A stretch of DNA of 64,000 nt, taken from Cecembia rubra (GTDB lineage Bacteria; Bacteroidota; Bacteroidia; Cytophagales; Cyclobacteriaceae). The notes beneath the pieces were generated by a model. It saw nothing but the letters and a program-made list of their open reading frames with translations, was not told the origin of the DNA and did no database searches. Shown in pieces: positions 7,967 through 18,081 of this stretch. The position numbers and the translations under genes were made by a program. The stretch's first letter is position 1; the number at the start of each line of letters is the position of its first letter. Location: assembly GCF_003014575.1 (NCBI RefSeq), contig NZ_PYGF01000006.1:158952-222951 (forward strand). The letters run 5' to 3'.

Positions 7967-9064
7967 TTAAACATTGAACCTAAAATGCATAATATCTCCA
8001 TCCTGTACTACATACTCTTTGCCTTCTATGGAAATTTTTCCATTTTCCCTACAAGCTGATTCGGTTTTAAATGTTTGATAATCATTGAGTTTTATTACTT
8101 CTGCTTTGATAAAACCTCTCTCGAAATCAGAATGGATAACTCCTGCAGCCTGTGGAGCTTTCCAGCCTTTCTTGATAGTCCAAGCTCTTACCTCTTGAAC
8201 ACCAGCTGTAAAATAAGTGATCAGGTTAAGTAACTTATACGCAGCCTGAATCAATTTGTTGAGGCCGCTTTCATCTAATCCATATTCAGAAAGAAACATA
8301 GCCTTTTCTTCCTGATCTTCAAATTCTGCAATTTGGGACTCTATTGCCGCACAAAGTACAATGACTTCAGCATTTTCCTCCTTTACTTTTTCTCTCAGCT
8401 GTTCCACAAATTTGTTTCCTGTGAGTATGCTTCCTTCTTCTACATTGGCCACATAGAGTACAGGCTTAATTGTCAACAGGTGGAGATCCCTCACAACCTC
8501 CAGATCTTCTTTTTCTACTTCAATTGCCCTTGCGTTTTTGCCAGACTCCAGACCCTGCTTAAACAGTTGAAGGATTTCAAGCTCTTTCTTGGCTTTGGCA
8601 TCACCTGATTTGGCAATTTTTTCAATCCTGATGATCTTTTTCTCCACAGATTCCAAATCTTTAAGCTGAAGCTCTGTATCAATAACTTCCTTGTCAAAAA
8701 CAGGGTCTACGCCTCCTGCTACATGGACGATATTGTCATCCTGAAAGCAACGGATCACGTGAATAATGGCATCCACTTCTCTGATGTTTGCAAGAAATTT
8801 ATTGCCCAATCCTTCTCCCTTACTGGCTCCCTTTACCAAACCCGCGATATCTACGAATTCAATTACTGTGGGGACAAGCTTATTGGGCTTTACCAAATCT
8901 TCCAAAATCTGTAACCTTTGATCAGGTACAGTAACTACACCAACATTGGGTTCTATGGTGCAGAAGGGGAAATTAGCAGCTTCTGCTTTTGCACTTGATA
9001 GTGCATTGAATAAAGTAGATTTACCTACGTTGGGAAGTCCAACGATACCACATTGTAAAGCCAT
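7967..9064 (-). CDS. ychF: Redox-regulated ATPase YchF (Obg-related)
   Basis: Universally conserved P-loop protein of the Obg/OLA1 group, 365 residues, which is the standard length. The P-loop GLPNVGKST is at residues 8-16, followed by NFPFCTIEPNVGVV (switch I) and DIAGLVKGASKGEGLGNKFL (G3/switch II). The NVEE sequence replaces the usual NKxD guanine-specificity motif, which explains ATP preference in this family. A central coiled coil (~130-180) and a C-terminal TGS domain (AWTIKKGWKAPQAAGVIHSDFERGFIKAEV) complete it. Known homologues bind ribosomes and respond to oxidative stress. It lies 15 nt downstream of the AI-2E permease gene, so the two are probably co-transcribed. Confidence 0.97.
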   Translation of the reverse strand: MALQCGIVGLPNVGKSTLFNALSSAKAEAANFPFCTIEPNVGVVTVPDQRLQILEDLVKPNKLVPTVIEFVDIAGLVKGASKGEGLGNKFLANIREVDAIIHVIRCFQDDNIVHVAGGVDPVFDKEVIDTELQLKDLESVEKKIIRIEKIAKSGDAKAKKELEILQLFKQGLESGKNARAIEVEKEDLEVVRDLHLLTIKPVLYVANVEEGSILTGNKFVEQLREKVKEENAEVIVLCAAIESQIAEFEDQEEKAMFLSEYGLDESGLNKLIQAAYKLLNLITYFTAGVQEVRAWTIKKGWKAPQAAGVIHSDFERGFIKAEVIKLNDYQTFKTESACRENGKISIEGKEYVVQDGDIMHFRFNV

Positions 9065-9079
9065 TCTTGATTTTTTCTT

Positions 9080-10162
9080 TTACAGTTTAAATATTCTGTA
9101 CTCCCTGTAACCTTTGTAGAACTCCAAAAAGGATACCCTAAAGATTGTGTAAACAGGTATCGCAAAAATCATCCCCAGGATGCCTGCGATTTTAGCACCG
9201 GCAAAGATAATAACAAATATTTCAAGAGGATGCGCTTTTACAGATTTAGAGAAAATTAATGGCTGAAGGACCACATTGTCCGTCAGCTGAACGACAGAAA
9301 ATACAGAAAGGATCTTTACCACCATAAAAATAATTTCATTGGATGATTCAAAGGATCCAGTAGTGAGGCCGACTATAACGCCAAAGGCTGCACCCAATAA
9401 AGGCCCTGCATAGGGAATTAAATTAGCCACAGCAGCAAACATCGCAATGGTAAGTGCATATTCTATACCCATTAGACTCAAACCAATGGCCGCTAAAGAA
9501 AAAATACAGGTCAGCTGTATAAGTAAGCCGATTAAATAATTCGAGAGTAGCCTTTCAACTTTATTGAAAGTATACACTGCCAGCTCAAAATAGGCATTAG
9601 GTACCAAACTCATGATATTTCTCCTCAGCAGGCCGTTTTCCAGCAATAAGAAAAAAGTGATAAAGGAAATCGCCATGAAACCCAATAATATTGAGCTTGT
9701 TGTACTGAATATGGTGTTGATTAAACCCTGAATATTTATACTACTGAAGCTATTGACAAGGTTTTCCCGGACTTGAGTGATCAGAAATCCAGGCTCACTT
9801 TTTATAATCTCATATTTAATCAGGAGGTCTTCAACTCTACCGGCAGGGTTTTGGATCTGTTGATAAACATAATCTAAATCATAAGTGGCTATTACCTGAA
9901 TTTGAGCGCCAATCAATGGGATAAACAATGCACCAATGGAAAAGATGATAGCGCCCACCACTGCAAATGAAATGAATATGGAAATCCAGCGCGGTACATG
10001 TTGTCCAAAAATATGAATAGAATTGATCCTATTGGTCAGTGGCCTAAGGATAGCAGCCAGCACCAATGAGAAAACAAAATACATGGTAATGTTCGAAAAA
10101 TACCAACCCACTCCAAAGAGCAGTAAAAAGATAAGGACTAGTTTTGGAATCGGCTTTTTCAT
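9080..10162 (-). CDS. AI-2E family transporter (PerM/TqsA-like permease), copy 1
   Basis: Integral membrane protein, 360 residues, with about seven to eight helices in the AI-2E exporter layout: two N-terminal helices, a soluble central stretch (res ~75-150), then a hydrophobic C-terminal half containing NLIPYAGPLLGAAFGVIVGL and the closing GILGMIFAIPVYTIFR. Family members include TqsA (autoinducer-2 export) and Na+/H+ antiporters, so the substrate is open. It is upstream of ychF on the same strand. The second family member at 24358 shows the same motif (IIPFLGPFLGA) but differs in sequence, so the two are old paralogues. Confidence 0.88.
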   Translation of the reverse strand: MKKPIPKLVLIFLLLFGVGWYFSNITMYFVFSLVLAAILRPLTNRINSIHIFGQHVPRWISIFISFAVVGAIIFSIGALFIPLIGAQIQVIATYDLDYVYQQIQNPAGRVEDLLIKYEIIKSEPGFLITQVRENLVNSFSSINIQGLINTIFSTTSSILLGFMAISFITFFLLLENGLLRRNIMSLVPNAYFELAVYTFNKVERLLSNYLIGLLIQLTCIFSLAAIGLSLMGIEYALTIAMFAAVANLIPYAGPLLGAAFGVIVGLTTGSFESSNEIIFMVVKILSVFSVVQLTDNVVLQPLIFSKSVKAHPLEIFVIIFAGAKIAGILGMIFAIPVYTIFRVSFLEFYKGYREYRIFKL

Positions 10163-10253
10163 AGGATAACAAAAAGGAGAAAGACGCTCTCCTCCGCATA
10201 AAAATTATGCCGGCGATTGACAAATTTGTCTAAGAGCTTCTTTCTCCTAAATA

Positions 10254-10282
10254 AACTAAAAAATGGGAATTAATCCCATTTT
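10254..10282 (-). terminator. Terminator of the PUR protein gene
   Basis: The hairpin AAAATGGGA-attaa-TCCCATTTT (10260-10268 with 10274-10282) overlaps the PUR stop codon. Read on the minus strand it ends in a run of six T residues. Confidence 0.75.
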
Positions 10283-10602
10283 AACTCATCATCAAATTCA
10301 TTTTCTGATTCTTCTTCTCTTTCAAATTGAGAGAAATCGAAGTCAGCCATCAAATCGTTTTTTACATGATCCACTGCTTCCTGCAATGCTTCGAGAAATT
10401 TGGCAAAATCTTCTTTATAAAGAAAAATCTTGTGCTTTTCAAAGGAAAATGAGTCGTCCCTCATTCTTCTTTTACTCTCAGTAATTGTTAAGTAATAATC
10501 ATTTGATTTTGTTGACTTAACATCGAAAAAATATGTTCTTTTACCTGCCTTTACTCTTTTGGAGAAGATTTCTTCTCTGTCGTTGCCTCTGTTGTCTTCC
10601 AC
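10270..10602 (-). CDS. PUR family nucleic-acid-binding protein (DUF3276)
   Basis: A 110-residue Bacteroidota PUR-alpha-like protein. After a short charged N-terminus it shows the PUR-repeat pattern EEIFSKRVKAGKRTYFFDVKST, then NDYYLTITESKRR and FEKHKIFLYKEDFAKFLEALQEAVDHV. It ends in a very acidic tail. Bacterial single-repeat PUR proteins dimerise and bind single-stranded, purine-rich DNA and RNA. The native target is not known. The abundance of purine-rich intergenic repeats in this window makes the pairing worth noting, but that link is only a guess. It has its own terminator. Confidence 0.88.
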   Translation of the reverse strand: MEDNRGNDREEIFSKRVKAGKRTYFFDVKSTKSNDYYLTITESKRRMRDDSFSFEKHKIFLYKEDFAKFLEALQEAVDHVKNDLMADFDFSQFEREEESENEFDDELKWD

Positions 10603-10769
10603 TGTTAAAAGAATTTATTGTTTGTGTTTGGAATGATTTGTCCTCCAAGATAAAGCAAATCAAAAAACATATTCAAGGGAATTGTCAGTTTTTTTTAAAT
10701 AAATGATAGGAAATGTGTGTCAAACGGTTAAAAATCAGAAGTATTTATAAGTGATGCGTATTTAAAAAT

Positions 10770-10800
10770 TATGGCTGTCACCTTTTTGGAGACAGCCATA
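10770..10800 (-). terminator. Terminator downstream of ferredoxin
   Basis: Perfect 10-bp stem TATGGCTGTC/GACAGCCATA with an 11-nt loop. On the minus strand it is followed by AATTTTTAAA, placing a terminator about 85 nt after the ferredoxin stop. Confidence 0.75.
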
Positions 10801-10884
10801 TCGTAATTTTTGTATTAGTTTCAACCTTGATTTTGAACCTATAAAACGAATAAGCCTTTCACGCGGAGAAGTTTTTACACTTAA

Positions 10885-11287
<403 letters not shown>

Positions 11288-11350
11288 AAAAAGTTGTCAT
11301 GCTAACTAATTTAAATTCATTCTATCCAAAGTTCCTTTTTACTAATTGAA

Positions 11351-11358
11351 TATCTTTG
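11351..11358 (+). promoter_or_regulatory. Putative -7 element of the acyl-CoA reductase gene
   Basis: TATCTTTG matches TAnnTTTG 19 nt before the ATG at 11378, implying a very short 5' leader. No typical -33 box is seen. The same octamer occurs upstream of aconitase. Confidence 0.42.
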
Positions 11359-11377
11359 TGCCTGAAATTGCGTGAAA

Positions 11378-12394
11378 ATGACCCTGGAAGAAAGAATTAA
11401 AGCATTTGTTTTACTTGGAAAAGCCATAAATGAAATCTCAGAAGAGGAGTTTGGGGAGCTTTCCTGGAAAATAGAAAATAACAATAACTGGTTTATCCCT
11501 GATCAGACCCGACTGGCATTTCTTGCAATTTCTGATATGCTTCAGGAAGATAAGTTAAGGAATTGGGTGAAATCTTATGCTTTGATAGAGGAAGTTGAAA
11601 CCAAAGATATCGGAATCCTGATGGCTGGAAATATCCCGGCTGTTGGCTTTCATGATTTACTTTGTGTGTTGATTGCAGGCCATCATGCTTCTGTCAAGCT
11701 CAGTTCTGCTGACTTGGTTTCCATTAAATGGTTGATGGATAAACTCTTCGCTATCGAACCAAAATTTTCCTCTTTGGTAAGTTTTGAAGATATGCTGAAA
11801 GGAAAAGATGCCTATATAGCTACAGGAAGCGACAACTCTGCTAGATATTTCAATTATTATTTTGGAAAATATCCTCATATTATCAGAAAAAACAGAACAT
11901 CGGTTGCCGTCCTAGATGGTTCCGAAACAGCCTCTGATTATCAGGAGCTTGCCAAGGATGTTTTCCAATATTTTGGTATGGGATGTAGAAATGTTTCTAA
12001 AATATTCATCAACCAGGAGTCATCACTTATCGGATTTTTGGACAACATCAATGGTTTTCAATTTTTGGGCAGCCATCATAAATACCTCAATAATTATGAT
12101 TACAATAAATCCATATATCTCGTAAATAAGGATACTCATTTCGATAATGGATTTTTGTTGCTAAAAGAAAGCCATGACCTGGTTTCCCCTATAGGGGTTT
12201 TATATTATGAGTATTATCAAGATCTGGAAGACCTGAAGTCCAAAATCAATCCTTTGAAAGAGAAAGTGCAGTGCATTGTTAGTAGGGGAGCCTGGTTTGA
12301 AAACAGCATTCCTTTTGGAGAAGCTCAGTGCCCTGGTTTGGCTGATTATGCTGATGGTGTCGATACCATGGAGTTTCTAATCAAACTCAAATGA
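11378..12394 (+). CDS. LuxC-family acyl-CoA reductase
   Basis: A 338-residue member of the acyl-CoA reductase (LuxC) branch of the aldehyde dehydrogenase superfamily, expected to reduce acyl-CoA to aldehyde with NAD(P)H. Motifs include ILMAGNIPAVGFHDLLCVLIAGH, VKLSSADLVSIKWL, the RKNRTSVAVLDGSE segment and FGMGCRNVSKIFI, whose Cys is the expected acyl-accepting nucleophile. An in-frame GTG lies 6 nt upstream, but the ATG at 11378 is the likelier start. There are no lux or fatty-acid-reductase partner genes here, so light production is not implied. Its 3' end overlaps the convergent histidine kinase by 8 nt. Confidence 0.85.
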   Translation: MTLEERIKAFVLLGKAINEISEEEFGELSWKIENNNNWFIPDQTRLAFLAISDMLQEDKLRNWVKSYALIEEVETKDIGILMAGNIPAVGFHDLLCVLIAGHHASVKLSSADLVSIKWLMDKLFAIEPKFSSLVSFEDMLKGKDAYIATGSDNSARYFNYYFGKYPHIIRKNRTSVAVLDGSETASDYQELAKDVFQYFGMGCRNVSKIFINQESSLIGFLDNINGFQFLGSHHKYLNNYDYNKSIYLVNKDTHFDNGFLLLKESHDLVSPIGVLYYEYYQDLEDLKSKINPLKEKVQCIVSRGAWFENSIPFGEAQCPGLADYADGVDTMEFLIKLK

Positions 12395-14147
12395 TTAATT
12401 GATTTTGTTTGGGCAAGCTGAAGCTAAAAGCACTTCCTTTGTTAAGTTCACTGGAAATGTTCAGAACGCCTCCATTCTTGACAATATAGTCTCTCACCAA
12501 AACCATTCCCAGACCGGTTCCTTTCTCTTTGTTTTTTCCAAAAGTTGTAAAGGAAATTCCCATCCTTAATTTTTCAAGGTTTTCATGGGTCATTCCTGTA
12601 CCTGTATCAATTACCTGGATAAATACTGAATTGATATGGTCTGTGGCAGATAATAAAATCTGGTCCCCTTTGCTGCAGAATTTAATTGCATTGCTTAAAA
12701 GATTCCTGATGATCAGGTCTATCATATTTCTGTCAGCATATACCTGAAGGTCTCCTTCTTTTTCTAAGCGGATTGATATGCCTTTATCTTGGGCATATTT
12801 TCCGAAAAGCTCCAAATGTTGATCCATCTGTATCCCAATATCAAATTGTTTTTTGACGATGTATTCTCCCTGCATCTGCGTACTGGCCCAAGCCAATAAA
12901 TTTTCCATTAGAATGGAAACAGAATCCAGGTTTTTGGAAATTTCAGGCATCAGATCAAAAAACTCCTGTTGGCTTACCAGACCGGACCTGGTCATTTTGA
13001 TAAGTTCTTTCAATCCAAATATCGGCCCTTTGAGATCATGGGAAATGATACTGAAGATTTTGTCTTTGAGTTGGTTTAGATCCTTTAGCTCCTCAGCTTG
13101 CTTTTTTATTTGGTCAGCTGTTTTTCGGCCATCGGAAATATCATCAAAGGTAAGCACTGTGCCCATGTAATTTTGATTTTTACCAAATATGGGGCTTAAG
13201 CTCAATTGTAAATGTTTAAGTTCTCCGGACTTAATAGTCAATATTTCGAATTTTTCGCCTTTTCTATGCGCTAGGCTTTTTTCAATTTCTTCACGATCAG
13301 GAAAAATCTCAGAGATTTTTTTACCAATTAGCCTCCATTTTGGAAGCTCAAGTAATTTGAAAATAAATGGGTTGAAATCTATAATCCGGTTTTTGGGATC
13401 TACCACCAGGATCCCTTTGTCCAGGGATTCGATAATGGTATCCCTGACAATAGGCTTAAAATCAAATAATTTGTATTTGAGTAAAGCAAAGCCAACAATC
13501 AGGTATAGAAACAAAAAAGAAAACGGGGTAAGATCAATGTGGCCAAAAGGTCTTAAGCCAAGCATATAAAATATATTGAAAATCCATGGAAAAAAGCTTG
13601 CAAGGATCAAAAGGTAAGTTTGCCTTCTGTAAACAGGATCCAGGTCCTTGAAGCGGATCAGCAGAATGGCATTTCCTGCCAACAGGCATAAATAAAAATA
13701 CCCCACATGGATGTAATACCATGGACCAACGGTAATAGCTAGCATAGGAAATGGCCCTGAAGTGTCAACAGAAGTCTGTGCATAATAAATGCCATGCCAT
13801 TCATTTGTCCAGACCAGCAAAAGCGTAATGAGTGGGATAATTAAGATCAAAAGAAAAATAAGTTTATTCGTAAGCTTATCCATTCTGGAATAAGTTATAC
13901 AAAACCATAAAAAAGTGGCCGGGACAATTGAGATACCCAGATACTCGATTTTGATCCAGAATAGCATTCGGTCAAATTCCAGACTTGCCAACTCAAATCC
14001 ATAGGCTACTGCCCAGAGGGAAACAGATATCATAGTAATCGCAAACCAGCGAATACTGCCTCTAACCTGGCTTATCAGAACGCTTGAAATCCCTGCTACA
14101 GTGAAGCCGGACGCAAGTAGAATTACAGAAAAAACATTTAATTCCAA
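12387..14147 (-). CDS. Sensor histidine kinase with N-terminal 7TM domain and PAS domain
   Basis: A 586-residue membrane kinase. Residues ~1-220 carry seven hydrophobic helices of the histidine-kinase N-terminal 7TM type (SLWAVAYGFELAS, WIKIEYLGISIVPATFLWFC). A PAS domain follows at ~230-340 (LDKGILVVDPKNRIIDFNP). The HisKA box FSIISHDLKGPIFGLKELI contains the phosphorylatable His. HATPase motifs are N-box NLLSNAIKFCSKG, G1 DTGTGM and G2 GTGLGM. No receiver domain and no adjacent response regulator are present, so the partner is encoded elsewhere. The 7TM sensor often detects small ligands; none can be named here. Confidence 0.9.
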   Translation of the reverse strand: MELNVFSVILLASGFTVAGISSVLISQVRGSIRWFAITMISVSLWAVAYGFELASLEFDRMLFWIKIEYLGISIVPATFLWFCITYSRMDKLTNKLIFLLILIIPLITLLLVWTNEWHGIYYAQTSVDTSGPFPMLAITVGPWYYIHVGYFYLCLLAGNAILLIRFKDLDPVYRRQTYLLILASFFPWIFNIFYMLGLRPFGHIDLTPFSFLFLYLIVGFALLKYKLFDFKPIVRDTIIESLDKGILVVDPKNRIIDFNPFIFKLLELPKWRLIGKKISEIFPDREEIEKSLAHRKGEKFEILTIKSGELKHLQLSLSPIFGKNQNYMGTVLTFDDISDGRKTADQIKKQAEELKDLNQLKDKIFSIISHDLKGPIFGLKELIKMTRSGLVSQQEFFDLMPEISKNLDSVSILMENLLAWASTQMQGEYIVKKQFDIGIQMDQHLELFGKYAQDKGISIRLEKEGDLQVYADRNMIDLIIRNLLSNAIKFCSKGDQILLSATDHINSVFIQVIDTGTGMTHENLEKLRMGISFTTFGKNKEKGTGLGMVLVRDYIVKNGGVLNISSELNKGSAFSFSLPKQNQLII

Positions 14148-14259
14148 ATCTGTCTTCTTAAGTTTAATTTTGATTTAAAACGTTTTTAATCGCTACTAAG
14201 AATTTTAATTTTGGCCTCTTGCCTATAAATAAAGATGACAAATGTAACTTGAGAGCCTG

Positions 14260-15561
14260 ATGAGCAAATTCTTCAAATTTCCTTCCACATTTGAGATAGC
14301 CCTTTATCTGAGCCTATTTATCTTCATTTTGGCTTTGATTTTTACCAAGCCCATGGAAGTTAATTCATTCTGGTATGGTTTGGAAATTTTATTTTTCTGG
14401 AAATCAGGGTTTTGGCAACTCCTTGAATTTACCATGCAAATGGTGTTGATTTTGGTTTTGGGGCATACATTAGCTTTATCCGAACCAATTGATAGGTTAC
14501 TTGGAAAATTGGTCAGCATGGTGAAGTCCAATGTGCAGGCAGTATTGCTGACAGGGATTTTAGCATTATTGGGAGGATTCATCAATTGGGGTTTCGGTCT
14601 AGTTCTTGGGGCGATTCTTGCTAGAAAAATAGGTGAAACTGCCCAAGAAAAAAAACTTCCAATCAATTATTCTTTAGTAGGTGCTTCTGGATACCTGGGA
14701 ATGCTGGTTTGGCACGGAGGATTGTCAGGTTCTTCTACCTTAAAAGTTGCAGAAGGGTCTCATTTTTTATCCGGTCTTATAGGGGTTGTTCCCGTGAATC
14801 AAACCATATTTTCTGAATTTAATTTAGTTATCAATTTGGTTTTGGTGATTTCTTTAATATTTCTTTTGTTGTTTTTGTCAAGGAAGAAACAGGAGGGGGT
14901 GCCTTTTCATTTTGTGGTAAAAGAAATTGAAAAACCGGAAGAAGGTTCCGATAAGTTAGGATGGGTAATTGGTGCTTTGATTTTCTTATCTATTGGTTGG
15001 GAATTTATGGCGTCAGAGAGACAAGATTGGTCAATTATTGACCTTAACTTGGTTAATTTCTTCTTGTTGGGGACAGGACTTTTGTTCTTTGGAAGCTTGA
15101 AGTCATTTGTACAGACCTTGGCACAAGCCGTAAAGGGAGCTACCGATATTATCATACAGTTTCCATTTTATGCAGGGATTTTGGGGATTTTGAAGTATTC
15201 AGGTCTTTTAGTGTTATTGGCAGATGATATGGTTTCCCGTTCGACAGCGGAGACTTTTCCTTTATTTTCTTTCTTCAGTGCTGCTTTGGTTAACTTTTTC
15301 ATCCCTTCCGGTGGAGGGCAATGGGCCATTCAGGGTCCTGTAATGATGGAAGCTGCCATCAAAATGGGATTGGATATTCCTAAGATGATTTTAGTATTTG
15401 CCTATGGGGATCAGGTTTCCAATATGCTCCAACCCTTTTGGGCTTTACCGCTGCTTTCCATTACAGGTATACCTGCTAAAGAAATTTTCAAATACACCGT
15501 TTATTTCTTTTTCACTGCATTTACAGTCCTTGGAATTGGAGTATGGATAGCAGTGAGTTAG
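14260..15561 (+). CDS. atoE: Short-chain fatty acid permease (AtoE family)
   Basis: Integral membrane protein of 433 residues with 10-12 predicted helices. Family sequences include FWQLLEFTMQMVLILVLGHTLA, LLGGFINWGFGLVLGAILARKIG, LVWHGGLSGSSTLKVAEG and the C-terminal NFFIPSGGGQWAIQGPVMMEAA followed by YGDQVSNMLQPFWALPLL. E. coli AtoE is associated with uptake of short-chain fatty acids such as acetoacetate and butyrate. No ato catabolic genes lie beside it. It is preceded by the divergent 7TM kinase gene, whose regulatory link is only positional. Identity of the family is strong; the exact substrate is inferred. Confidence 0.88.
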   Translation: MSKFFKFPSTFEIALYLSLFIFILALIFTKPMEVNSFWYGLEILFFWKSGFWQLLEFTMQMVLILVLGHTLALSEPIDRLLGKLVSMVKSNVQAVLLTGILALLGGFINWGFGLVLGAILARKIGETAQEKKLPINYSLVGASGYLGMLVWHGGLSGSSTLKVAEGSHFLSGLIGVVPVNQTIFSEFNLVINLVLVISLIFLLLFLSRKKQEGVPFHFVVKEIEKPEEGSDKLGWVIGALIFLSIGWEFMASERQDWSIIDLNLVNFFLLGTGLLFFGSLKSFVQTLAQAVKGATDIIIQFPFYAGILGILKYSGLLVLLADDMVSRSTAETFPLFSFFSAALVNFFIPSGGGQWAIQGPVMMEAAIKMGLDIPKMILVFAYGDQVSNMLQPFWALPLLSITGIPAKEIFKYTVYFFFTAFTVLGIGVWIAVS

Positions 15562-15631
15562 GTGTTTTTTTAAATTGGATATAAATAACTGCTTATGATG
15601 GGATTTCGCTTCCATTTTTGCCGCTAATTTT

Positions 15632-15639
15632 TATCTTTG
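15632..15639 (+). promoter_or_regulatory. Putative aconitase promoter -7 element
   Basis: TATCTTTG matches the Bacteroidota TAnnTTTG consensus, 48 nt upstream of the aconitase ATG. The -33 position has no good TTTG. Confidence 0.42.
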
Positions 15640-15687
15640 CGGACGATTTAAATAACCTAATCCATATATTAATTTTAATTATTTGTA

Positions 15688-17949
15688 ATGGCGTTTGATA
15701 TAGAAATGATAAAGGCAGTCTATGAAAAATATCCTTCCAGGATAGCGGCTGCCAGAAAAGCTGTGGGGAAACCACTTACATTGACTGAAAAAATTCTGTA
15801 TGCTCACCTGACACAGGGAGAAGCTACCCAGGTTTTTAAAAGAGGTGCAGATTACGTGGATTTCAACCCTGACAGAGTAGCGATGCAGGATGCAACTGCA
15901 CAAATGGCATTGTTGCAATTTATGCAAGCTGGTAGAGATAAAGTTGCGGTTCCTTCAACTGTTCATTGTGATCACTTGATCCAGGCAGAAGTCGGAGCAA
16001 CAGCTGACCTTAACAAAGCGAAAGATAAGAACAGAGAAGTCTACGAATTCCTTTCTTCTGTATCCAACAAATATGGAATTGGTTTCTGGAAGCCTGGAGC
16101 AGGTATTATTCATCAGGTAGTTTTGGAGAATTATGCCTTTCCTGGAGGTATGATGATCGGAACGGATTCCCATACACCCAATGCGGGCGGTTTGGGAATG
16201 ATTGCTATCGGTGTAGGTGGTGCGGATGCCTGTGATGTAATGGCAGGTTTGCCATGGGAACTGAAATTCCCTAAGCTGATCGGTGTAAAATTGACCGGTA
16301 AACTTTCAGGTTGGACTTCTGCCAAGGACGTAATTCTAAAAGTAGCAGGAATCCTTACCGTTAAAGGTGGTACGGGTTATATCGTTGAGTATTTTGGAGA
16401 TGGAGCTAAATCTTTGTCAGCAACGGGTAAAGGAACTATCTGTAACATGGGTGCCGAAATTGGTGCTACTACCTCTATTTTCGGCTATGATGAAAAGTCA
16501 GAAGCCTACCTAAGAGGAACAGATAGAAGCGACATTGCTGACATGGCAAATACTATCAAGGAGCACTTGACAGGGGATGCTGAGGTTTATGCCGATCCTA
16601 AGCAATACTTCGATCAGGTAATCGAGATCAATCTTTCTGAGTTGGAGCCTCATGTAAATGGTCCATTTACTCCGGATCTGGCTTGGCCGCTTTCCAAATT
16701 TGCAGCTGCTGTCAAAGAGAACGGATGGCCAGCAAAATTAGAAGTTGGCCTGATCGGTTCCTGTACCAACTCATCCTATGAGGATATATCCAGAGCAGCT
16801 TCTTTGGCACAACAAGCTGTTGACAAAAAGCTGATCGCAAGATCAGAATATACTATCACCCCAGGTTCAGAGCAGGTAAGGTTTACAGTAGAAAGAGATG
16901 GTTTCTTGGATGTGTTTGGTAAGATGGGCGGAGTAGTATTGGCCAATGCCTGCGGTCCTTGTATAGGCCAGTGGGCACGCCATGGTGCTGAAAAGCAGGA
17001 GAAAAATTCTATCATTACTTCATTCAACAGGAACTTTGCAAAGAGAGCAGATGGTAATCCAAATACCCATGCTTTTGTTGCCTCACCAGAGATTGTGACG
17101 GCATTGGCTATTGCCGGTGACCTGACCTTCAATCCTATGACAGACACTTTGACCAATGAAGATGGTCAGCAGGTGAAATTGGATGAGCCAAGAGGTTTGG
17201 AGCTACCAAGCAAAGGTTTTGCTGTAGAGGATGCAGGATATCAGGCTCCAGCAGAAGACGGATCTAAGGTAGAAGTAATTGTAGATCCGAAATCTGAGAG
17301 ATTACAACTCCTAGAGCCTTTCAAAGCTTGGGAAGGAGTTGATTTGAAAGGATTGAAGCTCTTGATCAAAGCAAAAGGTAAATGTACCACAGACCATATT
17401 TCTATGGCAGGTCCTTGGTTGAGATTCAGAGGGCACTTGGATAATATCTCCAACAACATGCTGATTGGTGCCGTGAACGCATACAATAATGAAACCAATA
17501 AAGTGAAGAACCAGATTTCCGGTGAATATGGTGAAGTTCCAGCTGTACAGAGAAATTATAAGCAGCATGGAATTGGCTCTATTGTAGTCGGAGACGAGAA
17601 CTATGGTGAAGGTTCTTCCAGAGAGCATGCTGCCATGGAGCCTAGATTCCTTGGAGTAAGGGCTATCCTGGTGAAATCTTTTGCAAGGATCCATGAGACA
17701 AACCTTAAAAAACAAGGTATGTTGGCCCTGACATTTGCTAATCCAGCAGATTATGATCTGATTAGGGAAGATGATTCCATTGATATCCTTGGCTTGACAG
17801 AGTTTGCACCAGGCAAGCCTCTGACTGTAGTATTAAACCATGCTGATGGTACAAAAGATGAGATTTCAGTAAACCATACTTACAATGAAGGTCAGATTGA
17901 ATGGTTCAAAGCAGGCTCTGCATTGAACCTTATCAAAGCCAGTGTATAA
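15688..17949 (+). CDS. acnA: Aconitate hydratase (mitochondrial-type aconitase)
   Basis: TCA-cycle enzyme interconverting citrate and isocitrate through a [4Fe-4S] cluster. At 753 residues it matches the mitochondrial-like aconitase group rather than AcnB. The cluster cysteines are C359 (GSCTNSS) and C422/C425 ([10 protein letters not shown]). Other conserved stretches are [28 protein letters not shown] and, in the swivel domain, [22 protein letters not shown]. It stands alone between the fatty acid permease and an LCIB-like gene and ends in a clear terminator. The symbol follows common usage for this group. Confidence 0.96.
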   Translation: MAFDIEMIKAVYEKYPSRIAAARKAVGKPLTLTEKILYAHLTQGEATQVFKRGADYVDFNPDRVAMQDATAQMALLQFMQAGRDKVAVPSTVHCDHLIQAEVGATADLNKAKDKNREVYEFLSSVSNKYGIGFWKPGAGIIHQVVLENYAFPGGMMIGTDSHTPNAGGLGMIAIGVGGADACDVMAGLPWELKFPKLIGVKLTGKLSGWTSAKDVILKVAGILTVKGGTGYIVEYFGDGAKSLSATGKGTICNMGAEIGATTSIFGYDEKSEAYLRGTDRSDIADMANTIKEHLTGDAEVYADPKQYFDQVIEINLSELEPHVNGPFTPDLAWPLSKFAAAVKENGWPAKLEVGLIGSCTNSSYEDISRAASLAQQAVDKKLIARSEYTITPGSEQVRFTVERDGFLDVFGKMGGVVLANACGPCIGQWARHGAEKQEKNSIITSFNRNFAKRADGNPNTHAFVASPEIVTALAIAGDLTFNPMTDTLTNEDGQQVKLDEPRGLELPSKGFAVEDAGYQAPAEDGSKVEVIVDPKSERLQLLEPFKAWEGVDLKGLKLLIKAKGKCTTDHISMAGPWLRFRGHLDNISNNMLIGAVNAYNNETNKVKNQISGEYGEVPAVQRNYKQHGIGSIVVGDENYGEGSSREHAAMEPRFLGVRAILVKSFARIHETNLKKQGMLALTFANPADYDLIREDDSIDILGLTEFAPGKPLTVVLNHADGTKDEISVNHTYNEGQIEWFKAGSALNLIKASV

Positions 17950-17971
17950 TGATTCATAACACATAATTGAG

Positions 17972-18007
17972 AAAGAGCCAGATGTACAAGCACTGGCTCT
18001 TTTTCTT
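17972..18007 (+). terminator. Aconitase terminator
   Basis: Stem AAAGAGCCAG/CTGGCTCTTT with an 11-nt loop runs directly into a T-rich tract, 22 nt after the stop codon. Confidence 0.88.
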
Positions 18008-18081
18008 TTTTATTGAATTTTTTATAAGTGGGGAGCAAGTATCTGCATTTTTTTCTATTTTGATGAAAAAACCATTAAACT

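Noticed and set aside
11378..12394. Bioluminescence (lux) system suggested by the LuxC-like gene
   Set aside because: No luxA/B/D/E homologue is present; LuxC-family reductases occur widely in non-luminous bacteria.
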